64,000 nt of DNA from NCBI RefSeq assembly GCF_963169125.1, contig NC_084795.1, forward strand, positions 190,996,214 through 191,060,213. The letters are read 5' to 3'. Both the position numbers and the translations under genes were made by a program. The notes beneath the pieces are model-generated. The model was not told where the DNA came from and ran no database searches. It worked only from the letters and a program-made list of their open reading frames with translations. This document shows, one piece after another, positions 1-11,239 of this stretch. Each line of letters starts with the position of its first letter. The stretch's first letter is position 1. This DNA comes from Humulus lupulus (taxonomy: Eukaryota; Streptophyta; Magnoliopsida; Rosales; Cannabaceae).

Positions 1-1391
1 ACTAACAGATACAGTCTAAGGGTCACGCCCTGCAATTCAAACATATTGGGCTCTGCCCTGCATACTAGAGCTCTCCAAGCACCGATGTCCCGAGCACAGT
101 CCTCTAGATCGAGCCTCGCCGAAACCCTAGTCACAACACAATAACCATATACATCCATCAAGTTCTAATCCACTAAATAACTTCAAGCCATAACTCTAAA
201 CTCCAAGACCTTGAATTCTATCAATCCAAGTGATAAAATCCATCCCAAGCCTTAACCATTGAGTTCCCAAGCCTAAACACCCTTAAAAACACAAGCTGGC
301 ACTAAGGGCCGCGGCTCTACCCTCAAGCGCTGCGGCTAGCCTCGAAACAGAGGCTAGCATCTCACTGACACCCACATGGGCCACGACGTGCCCACCAAGC
401 GCCGCGGCACGCATGAATCCTCTCATCCTCCCATGGCCGTGCGCGCACGGGCCGCGGCCCTCACCACCGAACCCAGAATTTCCATCACTTTTCTTGCATT
501 TTCCCTCAAGCTAACACACTTAAAACTTATCTAACAAGCCCAGATAATTAACACAATCATTTCAGCTCAATAACAGCACCAAAACCCCATTGAATCCAAC
601 TCTAAAGCTCAACTAAAACACTTAAAACAGATCAAACTCAACCAACATGCAACTCTTACAAACCAGCAGTAAATTTAAGCATAATCCTATAATTACAAAT
701 TACCCCTTGTTGAACTCAATCCTTTAAGTTGATCCTCAATCCCCAAGCTTCAAGCTCCTAAGTTTCCTCAGCCCAAATCCTTGCTTAAGCTAGCTTACAC
801 CAAATTCCCTTGAGTTGTTTCTTAGAGAGTGAAAGAGAGAGATAAGAATGGTGGGGAGCTATCCTTAGCTGAAAATAGAAGTGTAAGTCGGTTCCCCAAA
901 GCTTCTAATTAATTCTCCCTTTTTGTTTTATTAAGCTTAAGTCTATGTGGTTACCTCAAGGCTCGGGGTACCAAAACGTCCCCGAGGGCAAAATGGTAAA
1001 TTTCCCCAATATTCCCGCCTAGACATTCTATCCTTAAATATATCTCCAAATATTTATTTTCATGTCCCAATAACCCCATAACACACCTAGTACCCAAATT
1101 ACCCCTCGACTCACCCCTAGTCCGAATCTCAACCCTGTTGTGACTTTCTGACTATCCGCCCACCAGGACTGTCTCGAACCGTGCTGCACAAACATATCTC
1201 ATATATATAACATTTATCACATTTATACCCCTAATATCCAGACGGGGTCCACATGCACATTTAACTCAACTAAACATGCATTATAATCATATATTCACAT
1301 AAATCCACATATAAGCAAATTAAATCATTTATTGCCCTCCAGGCACACTAATCAAGGCCCTAAGCCCGATTAGCAAATTCGGGTCGTTACA
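1..1391 (-). repeat. 3' LTR of L1, truncated by the window start
   Basis: Matches 6955-8345 almost base for base apart from indels. It ends in ...GTTACA (start TGTAAC on the minus strand). Compared with the 5' copy it has about 70 extra bases in the GC-rich cassette around 376-448 and lacks about 80 bases near 65. Confidence 0.95.
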
Positions 1392-1405
1392 ACTATCCCC
1401 TCCTT
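1392..1405 (-). other. polypurine tract of L1
   Basis: On the minus strand this reads AAGGAGGGGATAGT and directly abuts the TGTAAC start of the 3' LTR. This is the expected place and composition for the plus-strand primer of reverse transcription. Element A has nearly the same tract at 26021-26035. Confidence 0.85.
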
Positions 1406-1426
1406 ACGGAGATTTCATCCTCGAAA

Positions 1427-2669
1427 TTACTTGGGCAACTCAAGATACTGCTCCCTCATCTCTGACTCAAATTCCCATGTCGCCTCCTCAACCTTGCCGT
1501 TTCTCTACAACACTTTCACTAAGGCGATGGTCTTGCTCTGCAAGACTTTATCTTTCCGGTCAAATGCCTGAACCGGCTTCTCCTCATAAGAAAAATCGTG
1601 ATCAAGCTCCAGATTCTCAAAACTTAAAACATGCGTTGAATCTGACATATACTTCAGGAGCATGGATACATGGAAAACATCATGCACCCCTGATAAAGTT
1701 GGAGGCATCGCTAATCTATAAGCTACCTCTCCAACTAGCTCCAGAATCTCGAAGGGGCCAACAAATCTAGGGCTCAACTTGCCCCGAACATCAAACTGTT
1801 CCTCACCCCTCATGGGTGAAACCCTAAGGAACACATGATCACAAACCTGAATTCCACGCTCCTGCGTTTCAGGTCTGAATAACTTTTCTGTCGACTCTGG
1901 GAGGCGAGCATACGCGCTCTAATCTTCCCAATCGCCTCATTGGTCCTCTGAACCATCTCTGGACCTAGATAACTCCTCTCACCTGTCTCATCCCAATGAA
2001 TAGGTGATCTACACTTCCTTCCATAAAGCATCTCGTATGGAGTCACTCCGATGGTTGCCTGATAACCGCTGTTGTACAAGAACTCAATCAAAGGGAGATA
2101 CTTATTCCACGATCCCCCAAAATCTAGCACACAGGCTCGCAACATGTCCTCCAATATCTGATTCGTCCTCTCAGACTGTCCATCCGCCTGAGGATGATAA
2201 GTGGTGCTAGACCGTAACTGTGTACCCATAGCCTTCTAAAAACCCTCCCAAAACTCAGATGTGAAGGTGGGGTCTCTTTCGGATACCATCGACCTCGGAG
2301 CCCCAAGAAGTCGAACAATCTCCTTCACATACAACTCAGCGTACTGCTCCACAGTATAAGTTGTCTTAACAGGCAAAAAGTGGGTGGACTTGATATACCT
2401 ATCTACAATCACCCACACCGAGTCATACTGTCCCACAGTCGACCAACCACCAAGTCCATAATGTTATCTTCCCACTTCCACTCTGGAATCCCCAGAGGCT
2501 GCAGCAACTTTGCTGGCCCCTGACGCTCAGTCTTAACCCACTGACAGGTTAGGCACTTGGCTACATACTCCACCACATCCCTCTTCATGCCCGACTGCCA
2601 ATACAGAGCTCTCAAATCCTGGTACATCTTCATCATACCCGGGTGCAAAGAATAGGGAGTGGTATGCAA
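1427..2669 (-). pseudogene. L1 pol, integrase and chromodomain region (broken)
   Basis: This is the C-terminal third of the polyprotein on the minus strand. From 2669 downward it shows the zinc-binding start (SLHPG, then CLTCQ), followed by the integrase core in pieces at about 2436-2236 and 2229-1810 (TTYHPQADGQSERT, then the YGRKCRSP block). From 1834 down to 1427 it has the SH3-like GPFEIL segment and the KVLW/EEATWE chromodomain-type tail, ending at TAA (1427-1429). The pieces lie in different frames, separated by frameshifts near 2236 and 1820 and by in-frame stops. The family role is integration of the cDNA, with the chromodomain thought to guide targeting to heterochromatin. The protein made from this copy would be non-functional. 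Confidence 0.9.
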
Positions 2670-2687
2670 TTCATCTAAGATATCTCG

Positions 2688-4341
2688 CTAGATATCGGAA
2701 TCCATCGGAATGCAAATCCAACCCCTATACTTTAGTAACCCCATCTCTGAAATGGAAAAGTCCTTAGTCACTCCGACTACGACACTCTCCCTACGACCTC
2801 TCAACCGGAAATCTTTCCCCCGTGCTTCCTTGATCCTATCAAGGTGTGTAGACTGAAGAGTGATGTTGTCCAACTGACCAACCACCAACTCTATACCTGC
2901 TCTGGCCATCTCCTCAGCTAACTTATCAGTTATCTGCCTCGAACTAAACAACTGTCCCGGGCCTTTCCGACTCAATGCATCAGCCACTACATTAGCCTTC
3001 CCAGGATGGTATAGGATATCACAATCATAATCCTTAACCGACTCCAGCCACCGCCTCTGGCGCATATTCAGGTCCTTTTGAGTAAAGAAGTACTTTAGAC
3101 TCTTATGGTCGGTGTATATCTTGCACTTCTCACCATAAAGATAATGCCTAAAAATCTTAAGTGCAAACACCACCGCTGCCAACTCCTGATCATGCGTAGG
3201 ATATCTCTGCTCATAATCCTTTAACTGTCTCGATGCATAGGCTATCACCTTACCAACTTGCATCAACACGCACCCCAAACCCTGTCTAGATGCATCACGG
3301 TAAACCACAAACTTTTATTCTCTGTCTGCAAGCTTAACACTGGCGCAGTGATCAATCGTCGCTTCAACTCCTCAAAACTAACCTCACATCTGTCCGTCCG
3401 AACATACCTTGTCTTCTTCTTTGTTAGTTATGTTAATGGCGTAGCTATTCCGGAGAATCCCTCAACAAACCGCCGATAATACCCTGCTAAACCCAGAAAG
3501 CTTCTCACTTGAGGAACATTGCTCGGCCTAGGCCAATCACTGACCGCTTCAATCTTACATGGGTCAACCAGTATCCCCTCCTTACTGACAATATGGCCCA
3601 GAAATGTAACTTGTAGCAACCAAAACTCACACTTACTGAACTTAGCATATAACTTATGCTCTCCCAACCGCTGTAGAGCCAACCGTAGATGATGCTCGTG
3701 CCCTGCCTCTGACTAAGAATATACCAAGATGTTGTCGATGAATACAATCACAAACTTGTCCATATAACCCTTAAAAACCCTATTCATCATGTCCATGAAG
3801 GCTGCTGGGGCATTGGTTAATCCAAAGGACATAACCAGGAATTCATAATGTCCATACCCCGGTCGGAAAACAGTCTTTGTTATGTCCTCCTCTTTAATCC
3901 TTAACTAATGGTAACCTGACCGGAGATCTATCTTGGAAAACACCGTTCTTCCCTATAGCTGATCAAATAAATCGTTGATCCTAGGCAGTGGATACTTGTT
4001 CTTTATGATTAAATTGTTTAGCTCCTTGTAATCAATACACATCCTAAGGGATCCATCCTCTTCTTAACAAGAAACACTGGAGCACCCCATGGCGAGAAAC
4101 TTGGTCTGATGAACTCCAAATCAAGTAACTCCTGCAACTGAATCTTCAACACCTTTAACTCTGCCGGAGCCATTCTATAAGGTGTCCTAGATACTGGCTC
4201 CGCCCCTGGTACCAACTCTATAACAAAGTTAATCTCCCGCTGCGGCGACAACTTTGGCAAATCTGCTGGAAACAAATCCGAAAACTCACACACCAATCCA
4301 GTCTCACCCGGTCCAACCGCAACCACACTAGAGGTATCCAC
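2688..4341 (-). pseudogene. L1 pol, reverse transcriptase and RNase H (broken)
   Basis: Minus strand. The RT starts near 4341 with the conserved VCEFSDLFPADLP block and the RTPYRMAPAELK / GFIRPSFSPWGAPV motifs. It continues in other frames through about 3428. The catalytic box near 3740-3760 reads FIDN instead of the family FIDD, so one metal-binding aspartate is lost. RNase H (3308-2688) begins [16 protein letters not shown] and keeps the TDHKSLKYF block and the ADALSRK end. Frameshifts near 4020, 3680 and 3430 and several stops separate the parts. The family function is copying genomic RNA into cDNA in cytoplasmic particles. Confidence 0.9.
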
Positions 4342-4371
4342 AACGCTCGCTAGGAATCCTATGCAACCTTC

Positions 4372-4830
4372 CTACATCAGGTCACTAGCCCTCAACGCTA
4401 AAATCATTGGTACTCGCGGTCCACTAACTGTCCCCACAAACACAAATGGTACCTCCCCTTCTGGTTCAAAAGTCACCATTCTGCGCCTGCAGTCAATCGT
4501 TGCCCCATACCTTGATAACCAATCCATTCCTAAAATCATATCAAAATCATCCATCTCTAACTCAATCAAATCAACAGACAGTTCCCTACCATCTACCTCT
4601 ACTGGCAACGCTCTAATCCACTTCCTAAAGACTACCAATTCTCCTGTTGGCAACAAAGTCTGAAATCCTCTAGCATACACACCGCTAGGTCTACAAAGCT
4701 GATCTATCACTCTAGCAGATACAAATGAATGAGTAACCCCTAAGTCAAACATTGCAGCATACAGAGAACCAGCACTAGAGATCTGACCTGTCACCACTGA
4801 GGGGCTAGCCTCCGCCTCAGTTTGTGTCAA
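4372..4830 (-). pseudogene. L1 aspartic protease domain
   Basis: Minus strand, open for about 150 codons. It resembles the retropepsin-like domain of plant chromoviruses: a THSFVSARVIDQL block, then LPTGELV, DLIELEMDDFDMILGMDWL and RYGATIDC. The catalytic triad, normally D-S-G or D-T-G, reads D-L-G (in FDLGVTHSF), which should weaken or abolish activity. The domain would cleave the Gag-Pol precursor. It lies between the gag zinc knuckle and RT, as expected. Confidence 0.85.
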
Positions 4831-4869
4831 AGTGAATACCCTGATAGGAGCAAGACTATCACTCTGCTT

Positions 4870-5913
4870 CTGCTCCTCCTTCTTAACTTGAGGGCAATCC
4901 CTCTTCAGATGACTGGCACTCCCACAAACAAAGCAGGCCCTGATCCTGCACTCACCCTGGTGTCATCGCCTGCACCGCGGACACACTAGAAAACTCCTCC
5001 AGTTGTCATTGCCACCTAGACGGCCAATGGAAGCACCCCGTGCCCTCCTATCTGAACTAGGAGAAACAAAAGAATATGGGCCTTCCTCTTCTGCTCACCA
5101 GAACCACCACTACGATTGAATTCAACAAAAGGAGGCATTGTCCTCCTGGCATCGCGCCTAACAACGCTTTCCTCCCAATCCTAATCTTCGGCCCTCTCAG
5201 CTGTAAGAGCCTTGTCCACTACCCGGCCATAAGTAGTAATCCCTGGATCCAAGGTAATATTCACATCGCTAAAGATCATAACACTTAACCCCCGTGCAAA
5301 CCTGTCCCTTCATGCCGCATCAGTCGGCACTAAATCTAGCGCAAACTTCGCCAATCTGTCAAACTTTATAGCATACTCTGTCATTGTCGATCGATTCTGA
5401 GTCAGGTTGATAAACTCATCAACCTTCGCAGCTCGAACTGCCACACTATAACACTTCTCCCAAGTCATAACTGATACATCCCTTCTCTGAACCACCAGAT
5501 GCAGCATCCTCTCTAAACATGTAGCTAGCACAAGCTACCCTCTCATTCCCTTGAACTCTCATAAAATCCAAAATTGAGGAAGTCACATTCATCCACTGCT
5601 CTGCCCACAGTGGGTCCAATCCACCCTCAAAGGTGGGAGGATGCTGTTTCCTGAACCACTCACACAAAGGTTCCCACCTATTTTCCATAACAGGTTGAAC
5701 CGGCAATGGCACTGCAACCTGCTGAACTGGCAGCCTAGTAACCTGGGGTGGGGCCTGCTGCCTCAACTGCCGCAACTCTTCCTCAGTTCACTGCAATCTT
5801 GCTTCCATCTCGGCAAACATCTCTTGCCAATTCTGTGGGGCAGGTGGAGGGTCCTACCCCTGGTTGTCATCCTCGGCCTTACTGCCGCGGAGCCTAGCTG
5901 ATTGTCGAGGCAT
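4870..5913 (-). pseudogene. L1 gag with CCHC zinc knuckle
   Basis: Minus strand. A plausible start is the ATG at 5913, giving MPRQSARLRGSK, a typical Tekay Gag beginning. The retrotrans_gag domain follows (about 5700-5310: WFRKQHPPTFEG, AEQWM, ASYMFREDA, then EYAIKFDRLAKFA). The zinc knuckle near 4940-4890 is complete (CFVCGSASHLKRDC, spacing C-2-C-4-H-4-C) but is preceded by a stop. Two stops lie in the N-terminal part and a frameshift near 5500. Gag forms the particle and the knuckle binds genomic RNA. Confidence 0.88.
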
Positions 5914-6225
5914 CTCAGCAAATATGCCCTTAACCAACGACGCCGCTCATCGGGCATGATAACAACATCCAAAACCACCTCCCAAACACATATGTCATCC
6001 ACAAAAAGTAACTCATATAGCATATAACACACAACGGGCCATGCCCTGGCATCATGCATATGTTAACTCATTCATCAAGCTCTATATAAAATAAGCAGGC
6101 AAATAGGGCATTCAAGCATTTATTCAAACATACCAGTTAATTGTACCAACCAACCCTGAGTCGATCTTGTCATTGATAACGAGCGTACATGCTCGGTCAA
6201 TCTCCAGAACCAATAACCTTAGCTC

Positions 6226-6237
6226 GCTCTGATACCA
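6226..6237 (-). other. primer binding site of L1 (initiator tRNA-Met)
   Basis: On the minus strand it reads TGGTATCAGAGC, three bases after the end of the 5' LTR. This is the standard complement of the 3' end of plant initiator tRNA-Met used by many Ty3/gypsy elements. Confidence 0.95.
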
Positions 6238-6240
6238 AGT

Positions 6241-8345
6241 TGTAATGCCCTACCTCCTTAGAGTCGTTACTAAGTGAGTTTAAAACGTGCATTTAACTGC
6301 TAATCGAGGTTTTAGATCAAACAGAGGAAAATTTTTAGAAATAAATTCATTTCACTGAAAATCATAAAAGTTTAACACTTGGGATCCCAAAATACAATTT
6401 AGAAATATTTACAACATATAAACTAAACCAAGTCGACTAAACGACAAAATCTAGGGTTGTTTACAAACATCTCCCAAAATCCACTGGCTGTGGCAGCCAG
6501 GATGGCCAAACATGTACATGCCGCTTCATGCCTGCTACACTCGTGGTTGGTTGGCTTTCTCCTTACCTTTACCTGCACCACAGAGCATCTGTGAGCCGAA
6601 GCCCAGTAAGAAAACCCACAGGCAGATAACATATTCAAAATATACACCAAGCATATAAACAGGCCATCAATAGGCTAAACACATACGGCCTAGCCGTCCC
6701 AGGCGCTTTACCAGGCCCTGGGTTTGCGGTCTGCACCATGAGGAGATCCCCAGTATCCTTTTAGGGACCCGCCCTAGCAACTCGCACTCCATGTGCTCAA
6801 CGCTGCTCCTGGCCCCTTGTCATACTCGGCCTTGCACTCAACGTGCCTAACGTCGTTCCCGGCCCCCCTGCCGATCTCAACCTACACTGTTCCCGGCTCT
6901 TGCCAATCATTCACTTATTAGCACTCATAGCATAATAAACAAGTACAAAATACTAATAGTTACAGTCTAAGGGTCACGCCCTGCAATTCAAACATATTGG
7001 GCTCTGCCCTGCATACCAGCTCTATACAAGCACATTGGGCTCAACCCTGCATACAAGCTCTGTGGGAACAAGGGTTTTCTTACCTGAGTCCCGAGCTCTC
7101 TGAGCACCGATGTCCCGAGCACAGTCCTCTAGCTCGAGCCTTGCCGAAACCCTAGTCACAACACAATAACCATATCCATCCATCAAGTTCTAATCCATTA
7201 AATAACTTCGAGCCATAACTCTAACCTCCGGGACCTTGAATTCTATCAATCTGGGTGATAAAATCCATCCTGAGCCTTAACCATTGAGTTCCCAAGCCTA
7301 AACACCCTTAAAAACACAAGATGGCACTAAGGGCCGCGGCTCTACCCTCAAGCGTCGCGGCTAGCCTCGAAACAGAGGCTAGCATCACACTGACACCCAC
7401 ACGGGCCGCGGCCCTCACCACCGAACCCAGAATTTCCATCACTTTTCTTGCATTTTTCCTCAAGCTAACACACTTAAAACTTATCTAACAAGCCCAAATA
7501 ATTAACACAATCATTTCAGCTCGATAACAGCACCAAAACCCCATTGAATCCTACTTCAAATCTCAACTAAAACACTTAAAACAGATCAAACTCAACCAAC
7601 ATGCAACTCTTACAAACCAGCGGCAAATTTAAGCATAATCCTATAATTGAAACTTACCCCTTGCTGAACTCATTCCTTGAAGTTGATCCTCAATCCCCAA
7701 GCTTCAAGCTCCTAAGTTTCCTCAGCCCAAATCCATGCTTAAGCTAGCTTACACCAAATTCCCTTGAGTTGTTTCTTAGAGAGTGAAAGAGAGAGATAAG
7801 AATGGTGAGGAGCTATCCTTAGCTGAAAATAGAAGTGTAAGTCGGTTCCCCAAAGCTTCTAATTAATTCTCCCTTTTTGTTTTATTCAGCTTAAGTCTAT
7901 GTGGTTACCTCAAGGCTCGGGGTACCAAAACATCCCCGAGGGCAAAATGGTAAATTTCCCCAATATTCCCGCCTAGACATTCTATCCTCAAATATATCTC
8001 CAAATATTTATTTTCATGTCCCAATAACCCCATAACACACCTAGTACCCAAATTACCCCTCGACTCACCCCTAGTCCGAATCTCAACCCTGTTGTGACTT
8101 TCTGACTATCTGCTCACCAAGACTGTCTCGGACCGTGATGCACAAACATATCTCATATATATAGCATTTATCACATTTATACCCCTAATATCCTGACGGG
8201 GTCCACATGCACATTTAACTCAACTAAACATGCATCATAATCATATATTCACATAAATCCACATATAAGCATATTAAATCATTTATTGCCCTCCAGGCAC
8301 ACTAATCAAGGCCCTAAGCCCAATTAGCAAATTCGGGTCGTTACA
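6241..8345 (-). repeat. 5' LTR of L1 (2105 bp)
   Basis: Starts TGTAACGACC and ends GGGCATTACA on the minus strand. It contains the conserved chromovirus LTR module: the 'cttgctgggc...ggtgcaggta' block near 6550-6616, the hairpin at 6484-6500 and the TGGGATCCCA palindrome at 6380-6389. A GC-rich cassette with GCCGCGG words lies at about 7330-7420. Confidence 0.95.
6484..6500 (-). other. conserved LTR hairpin, copy in L1
   Basis: Stem CTGGCTG / CAGCCAG with loop CCA on the minus strand, a perfect 7-bp stem. It follows a TGTACATGTTTGGCC block. Compared with the copy at 40427 one A-T pair has become G-C. Confidence 0.75.
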
Positions 8346-8411
8346 CTGACACTTTGGCATGATTCACAGACCCAATCTTCAAGGACCTCATGCTTTACTT
8401 CCATGCAATAA
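8346..8411 (-). pseudogene. PHD-finger exon fragment, cut by the L1 insertion
   Basis: On the minus strand a pyrimidine-rich tract and AG (TTTTTTCAG) precede an open segment reading YCMEVKHEVLEDWVCESC. This is the second half of a PHD zinc finger: the Y-C after the metal-binding His, then W-V-C-E-S-C as the last Cys pair. The spacing fits plant PHD proteins of the AIPP2/PAIPP2-like group. The upstream exon with the first Cys pairs is not visible nearby. The exon runs straight into the TGTAAC end of the L1 LTR, so L1 landed inside it. The gene identity beyond 'PHD finger' is not certain. Confidence 0.6.
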
Positions 8412-8600
8412 CTGAAAAAAGAGAGATATAAGAATCATTTATGATTGATTATTATCAATACTTGTATCATCACACACACTCAAAAAGACATGGAAAAAAT
8501 ATATATGAAAGTTAGAAGCAATAAAGACGTGCAGAAGAATATCTTCATATTGAAAACAAGAGCATCATAGAGTTGCAGCACACCATAGCTTACAAACATG

Positions 8601-8720
8601 AAATTTAGGATCATTGTTCTGAGCTAATGTATTAGCAAGCATACGACTTTGCTCCATATTAGCTAAGTTTGCAACATTTACCCCCCTCACATGATCCATT
8701 GACATCAACTGAGACTACTC
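8601..8720 (-). pseudogene. PEX5-like exon fragment with premature stop
   Basis: Minus strand. After an acceptor (GTTCACAG) it reads E-stop-SQLMSMDHVRGVNVAN and then LANMEQSRMLANTLAQNNDPKF. This matches the central region of plant PEX5, the peroxisomal import receptor, where SQLMS is followed by MEQ-R-LA-TL-Q-PKF. A TAG at 8715-8717 stands where the family has a glutamine codon. The match stops at KF, where the family continues QNS-FLQF, so the piece is truncated. It lies about 190 bases upstream (minus strand) of the PHD exon, an unnatural neighbour. A captured, decayed fragment is the simplest reading. Confidence 0.6.
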
Positions 8721-9674
8721 CTGTGAACAAAATTACAAAATCAAACTCAATGTATGGATGACTATTTTATAATTCTTCAAAAGGTTGAAAGAGCAGCCAA
8801 ACAATCAATCAAAGAGATACAATCCTTAAGTGGATGAAGTTGATGCAAAAAAGAAGATAGAATTTATAACAAAAAAATATATTCAACTACATTGTAAATC
8901 AAAACTTAATTGATCCAATTTGGATACACGGTCCAAGAGCAATTTTTTACTGTAAAGGCTTACGTGCCAATTATCTTTATGGTTAGTCTTTTAAAATCCT
9001 ATAAATGAATTAACATTATAAGTTATTGCCTGTAATACTAGTGTCACAAGAACTCGGAGCACACCATTGTTACTTCTCATCTTCTTATAATATTTATAGA
9101 AATATTTTTTTAGAATTGAAGCTCTTAAGGAAATATATGATGAAATAAAGAAAAAAGAATAAAAGACTTCAGAAATTAAAGGGAAAAAATAATGCATGCC
9201 AAACGAAAAACTAATTCCTACACATTTCTACCATTCCATAATCTATCATAGTATAGTTTAATGTGGTGCATTTTGTAATAAGACAGAATTGCCATTAGTG
9301 TATATCCCATCCTGTGATATTTTTTATAAGATAAACATAAGCAAATATTGCAACTTTTATATCTAGAAAAGTTAAAACATAAAAATAACAATGAAGCTAT
9401 ACTATTCTGATTGACACACCACAAAATTGAGCTCTACAACTAGTGCTAATGGTACTACTGCAGACCTCAAATAATAATGCTAGCTTAAGATATTCAGAGC
9501 ATTGGCATCGCAAATCTATTATTAGTACAAAAGATATACATTAAGTTCAGCAGAACAAATATTTCAGCAGAAGTCATAATCATGAGGCTCAAACATAATA
9601 AAACTAAGCAATCTAGTAATCTACAAATACACAAGATTAAAAGAAGAGAAAAATATCTTGAAGACTAAAGTTAC

Positions 9675-9780
9675 ATTTTCTTTCAAGACACCAAAGTTGT
9701 TTATTTTATTTACTAACTCAGCTTTAGGAATAAAACCTCTCAAACCTTGCAAAGTAAGATTTAAGATTGGTACCAATTGA
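9675..9780 (-). pseudogene. exon-like fragment resembling an S1-domain protein
   Basis: Minus strand, bounded by a T-rich tract with acceptor TTTTTTAG (9781 side) and a weak donor GTAACT (9674 side). The open segment contains NLTLQGLRGFIPKAELVNKI and then NNFGVLKEN, which resembles the G-L-R-F-P-K-EL and F-LKENVG parts of plant organellar S1 RNA-binding proteins. The similarity is judged by eye and is weak to moderate. If right, it is another unrelated gene fragment in the same orientation as the PEX5-like and PHD fragments. Confidence 0.35.
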
Positions 9781-10576
9781 CTAAAAAACAAAACAAATGA
9801 TATAAATGTCACAACTTTATTTAGAGGACATACATTCTCAACTATTTGGAGCCCATTCACATATGTTTTATCCTCTCTTCATCAAGAATCAGAATTTGAC
9901 AGCGTAGAATTTATCAATAGCCAAATATGTGTCATTTTTACACCTCACATTAACCCAATTCAGCTTGAACAAACAATAATGTAGAAGAAAACTACAAGGC
10001 TACACTAACAATATCATTGAAACATATTTGGAAACAGATGGTGTGCAGCGTCAATATTCTCAGAGAAATAAAAGACTATACTTAAACCAAATAAGAATCA
10101 AACCAGAAATAATGTTTAATAAATAGCATGATACTAAACAAGACCCAAAACAGAGAAATGAAAAACAATAATTCATGGAAAATGAGATATGATAGATTTA
10201 GAAATGCATACCAACCATTGTTTTTTTCCTAAAAATTGCCTCATTTCTACTTTATAAATGCATACCAACCATCATTTTTTTCCAAAAAATTCATGGAAAA
10301 TAGTCTTCTCCCTAGCGCCGCTTATTGTTTAGGCATCCAATGAAAAAGTCCTAAATTTTATCAGAAAGAACCCTCAATTTCGACAGTACTTCAAGCTTCA
10401 GTTCATTTCAATATGTCTATGGTCTAAATTTCTAATTCCTCAGCCAGTTTTAAGAAAATACAACATATTAATGGAAAAATCAAACAAAAAAACATAACAA
10501 AAATAAAATTAATTTATATTCAGCACCCTTAAACATCCATGGATTCAAAATCAGATCGACCACAGTTTCAAACATA

Positions 10577-10990
10577 CCTGAAAACTTGAAATCACATTTG
10601 AAAGAGCACAGAAACATTAGCCTGCGAACCAGCGCTACCGTGTGCTGTCCAGCCAGCCTCGTCCTTGCGCGATCGATCCCACCCCCCGAGACCCTCGCGC
10701 CGTCGAGCCCAGCCACCCCGGAGAACCCCACTCGCCGTTTAGCCCACCCCTTGATCCCCCAGCCATTGTCGAGCCCTTGAAACCCCAGCCAGCGTTGAGC
10801 CCAGCCAGAGCGAGAGATGGGAGGAAGAAGGAGTGAGAGAGCCGAGCCCCCTGCCTTTGCATCGAGCCCGCTACCGTGATCCGACCACCAGCAAACCACT
10901 TCGTCGTGATCCATGCATGCCGTCAAAGAGGAGGGCTAGTTGGGTTTGAGGAAAAGAACGAGAGAGAGTGAGATTGAGGTTGAGGGTTGA
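10577..10990 (-). other. GC-rich leader-exon-like segment
   Basis: On the minus strand this segment starts with a CT-rich stretch (TCTCACTCTCTCTCG) like a plant 5' leader. It is GC-rich against AT-rich surroundings and ends in a good donor (TTTTCAG/GTATGTTT at 10576). It lies upstream of the three exon-like fragments on the same strand. Its open frames are low-complexity (Gly, Trp, Arg) and look non-coding. It may be a captured promoter and leader. The rest of 8721-10576 and 10991-11240 is AT-rich with nothing else I recognise. Confidence 0.35.
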
Positions 10991-11239
10991 TAAGGTTTAG
11001 TTATTATTATTATTGTTTGTTAAAAAAATATATAGTTATTATTATAAAAATATATAAATACAAAGTGTAATGATATTAAGAAAAAATAATACAATAAAAT
11101 ATTAATGATATATTATTAGTTTTTATTTTCTAATTATATTTAAAAACTAACAACTTATAATTTTTTTTAAAAAATTATTAAAACATTTAACCATATATAA
11201 ATAATTTAATTTCAACTATTACTTTAAGCCCAGTTGTTT

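Larger units (their letters stand above)
1..8345 (-). mobile_element. Ty3/gypsy Tekay-type chromovirus L1 (left LTR cut by window edge)
   Basis: LTR retrotransposon read on the minus strand. The 5' LTR is at 6241-8345 and the 3' LTR at 1-1391 (incomplete). In minus-strand order it shows LTR, an initiator-Met PBS, gag with a CCHC knuckle, protease, reverse transcriptase, RNase H, integrase, a chromodomain-type C terminus, a purine-rich tract and LTR. The order RT-RNH-IN is that of Ty3/gypsy; the sequence style and the C-terminal EEATWE-type segment point to the Tekay/Del chromovirus clade. The reading frame is broken by many stops and frameshifts, so it is not autonomous. The LTRs look closely similar over their shared part apart from indels, so it is not very old. 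The 5-bp duplication would be ctgac (8346-8350) on the right; the left flank lies outside the window. Confidence 0.93.

Noticed and set aside
10480..10926. 148-codon open frame on the minus strand
   Set aside because: Low-complexity and overlapped by open frames on the other strand; it fits a GC-rich leader exon better than a protein.
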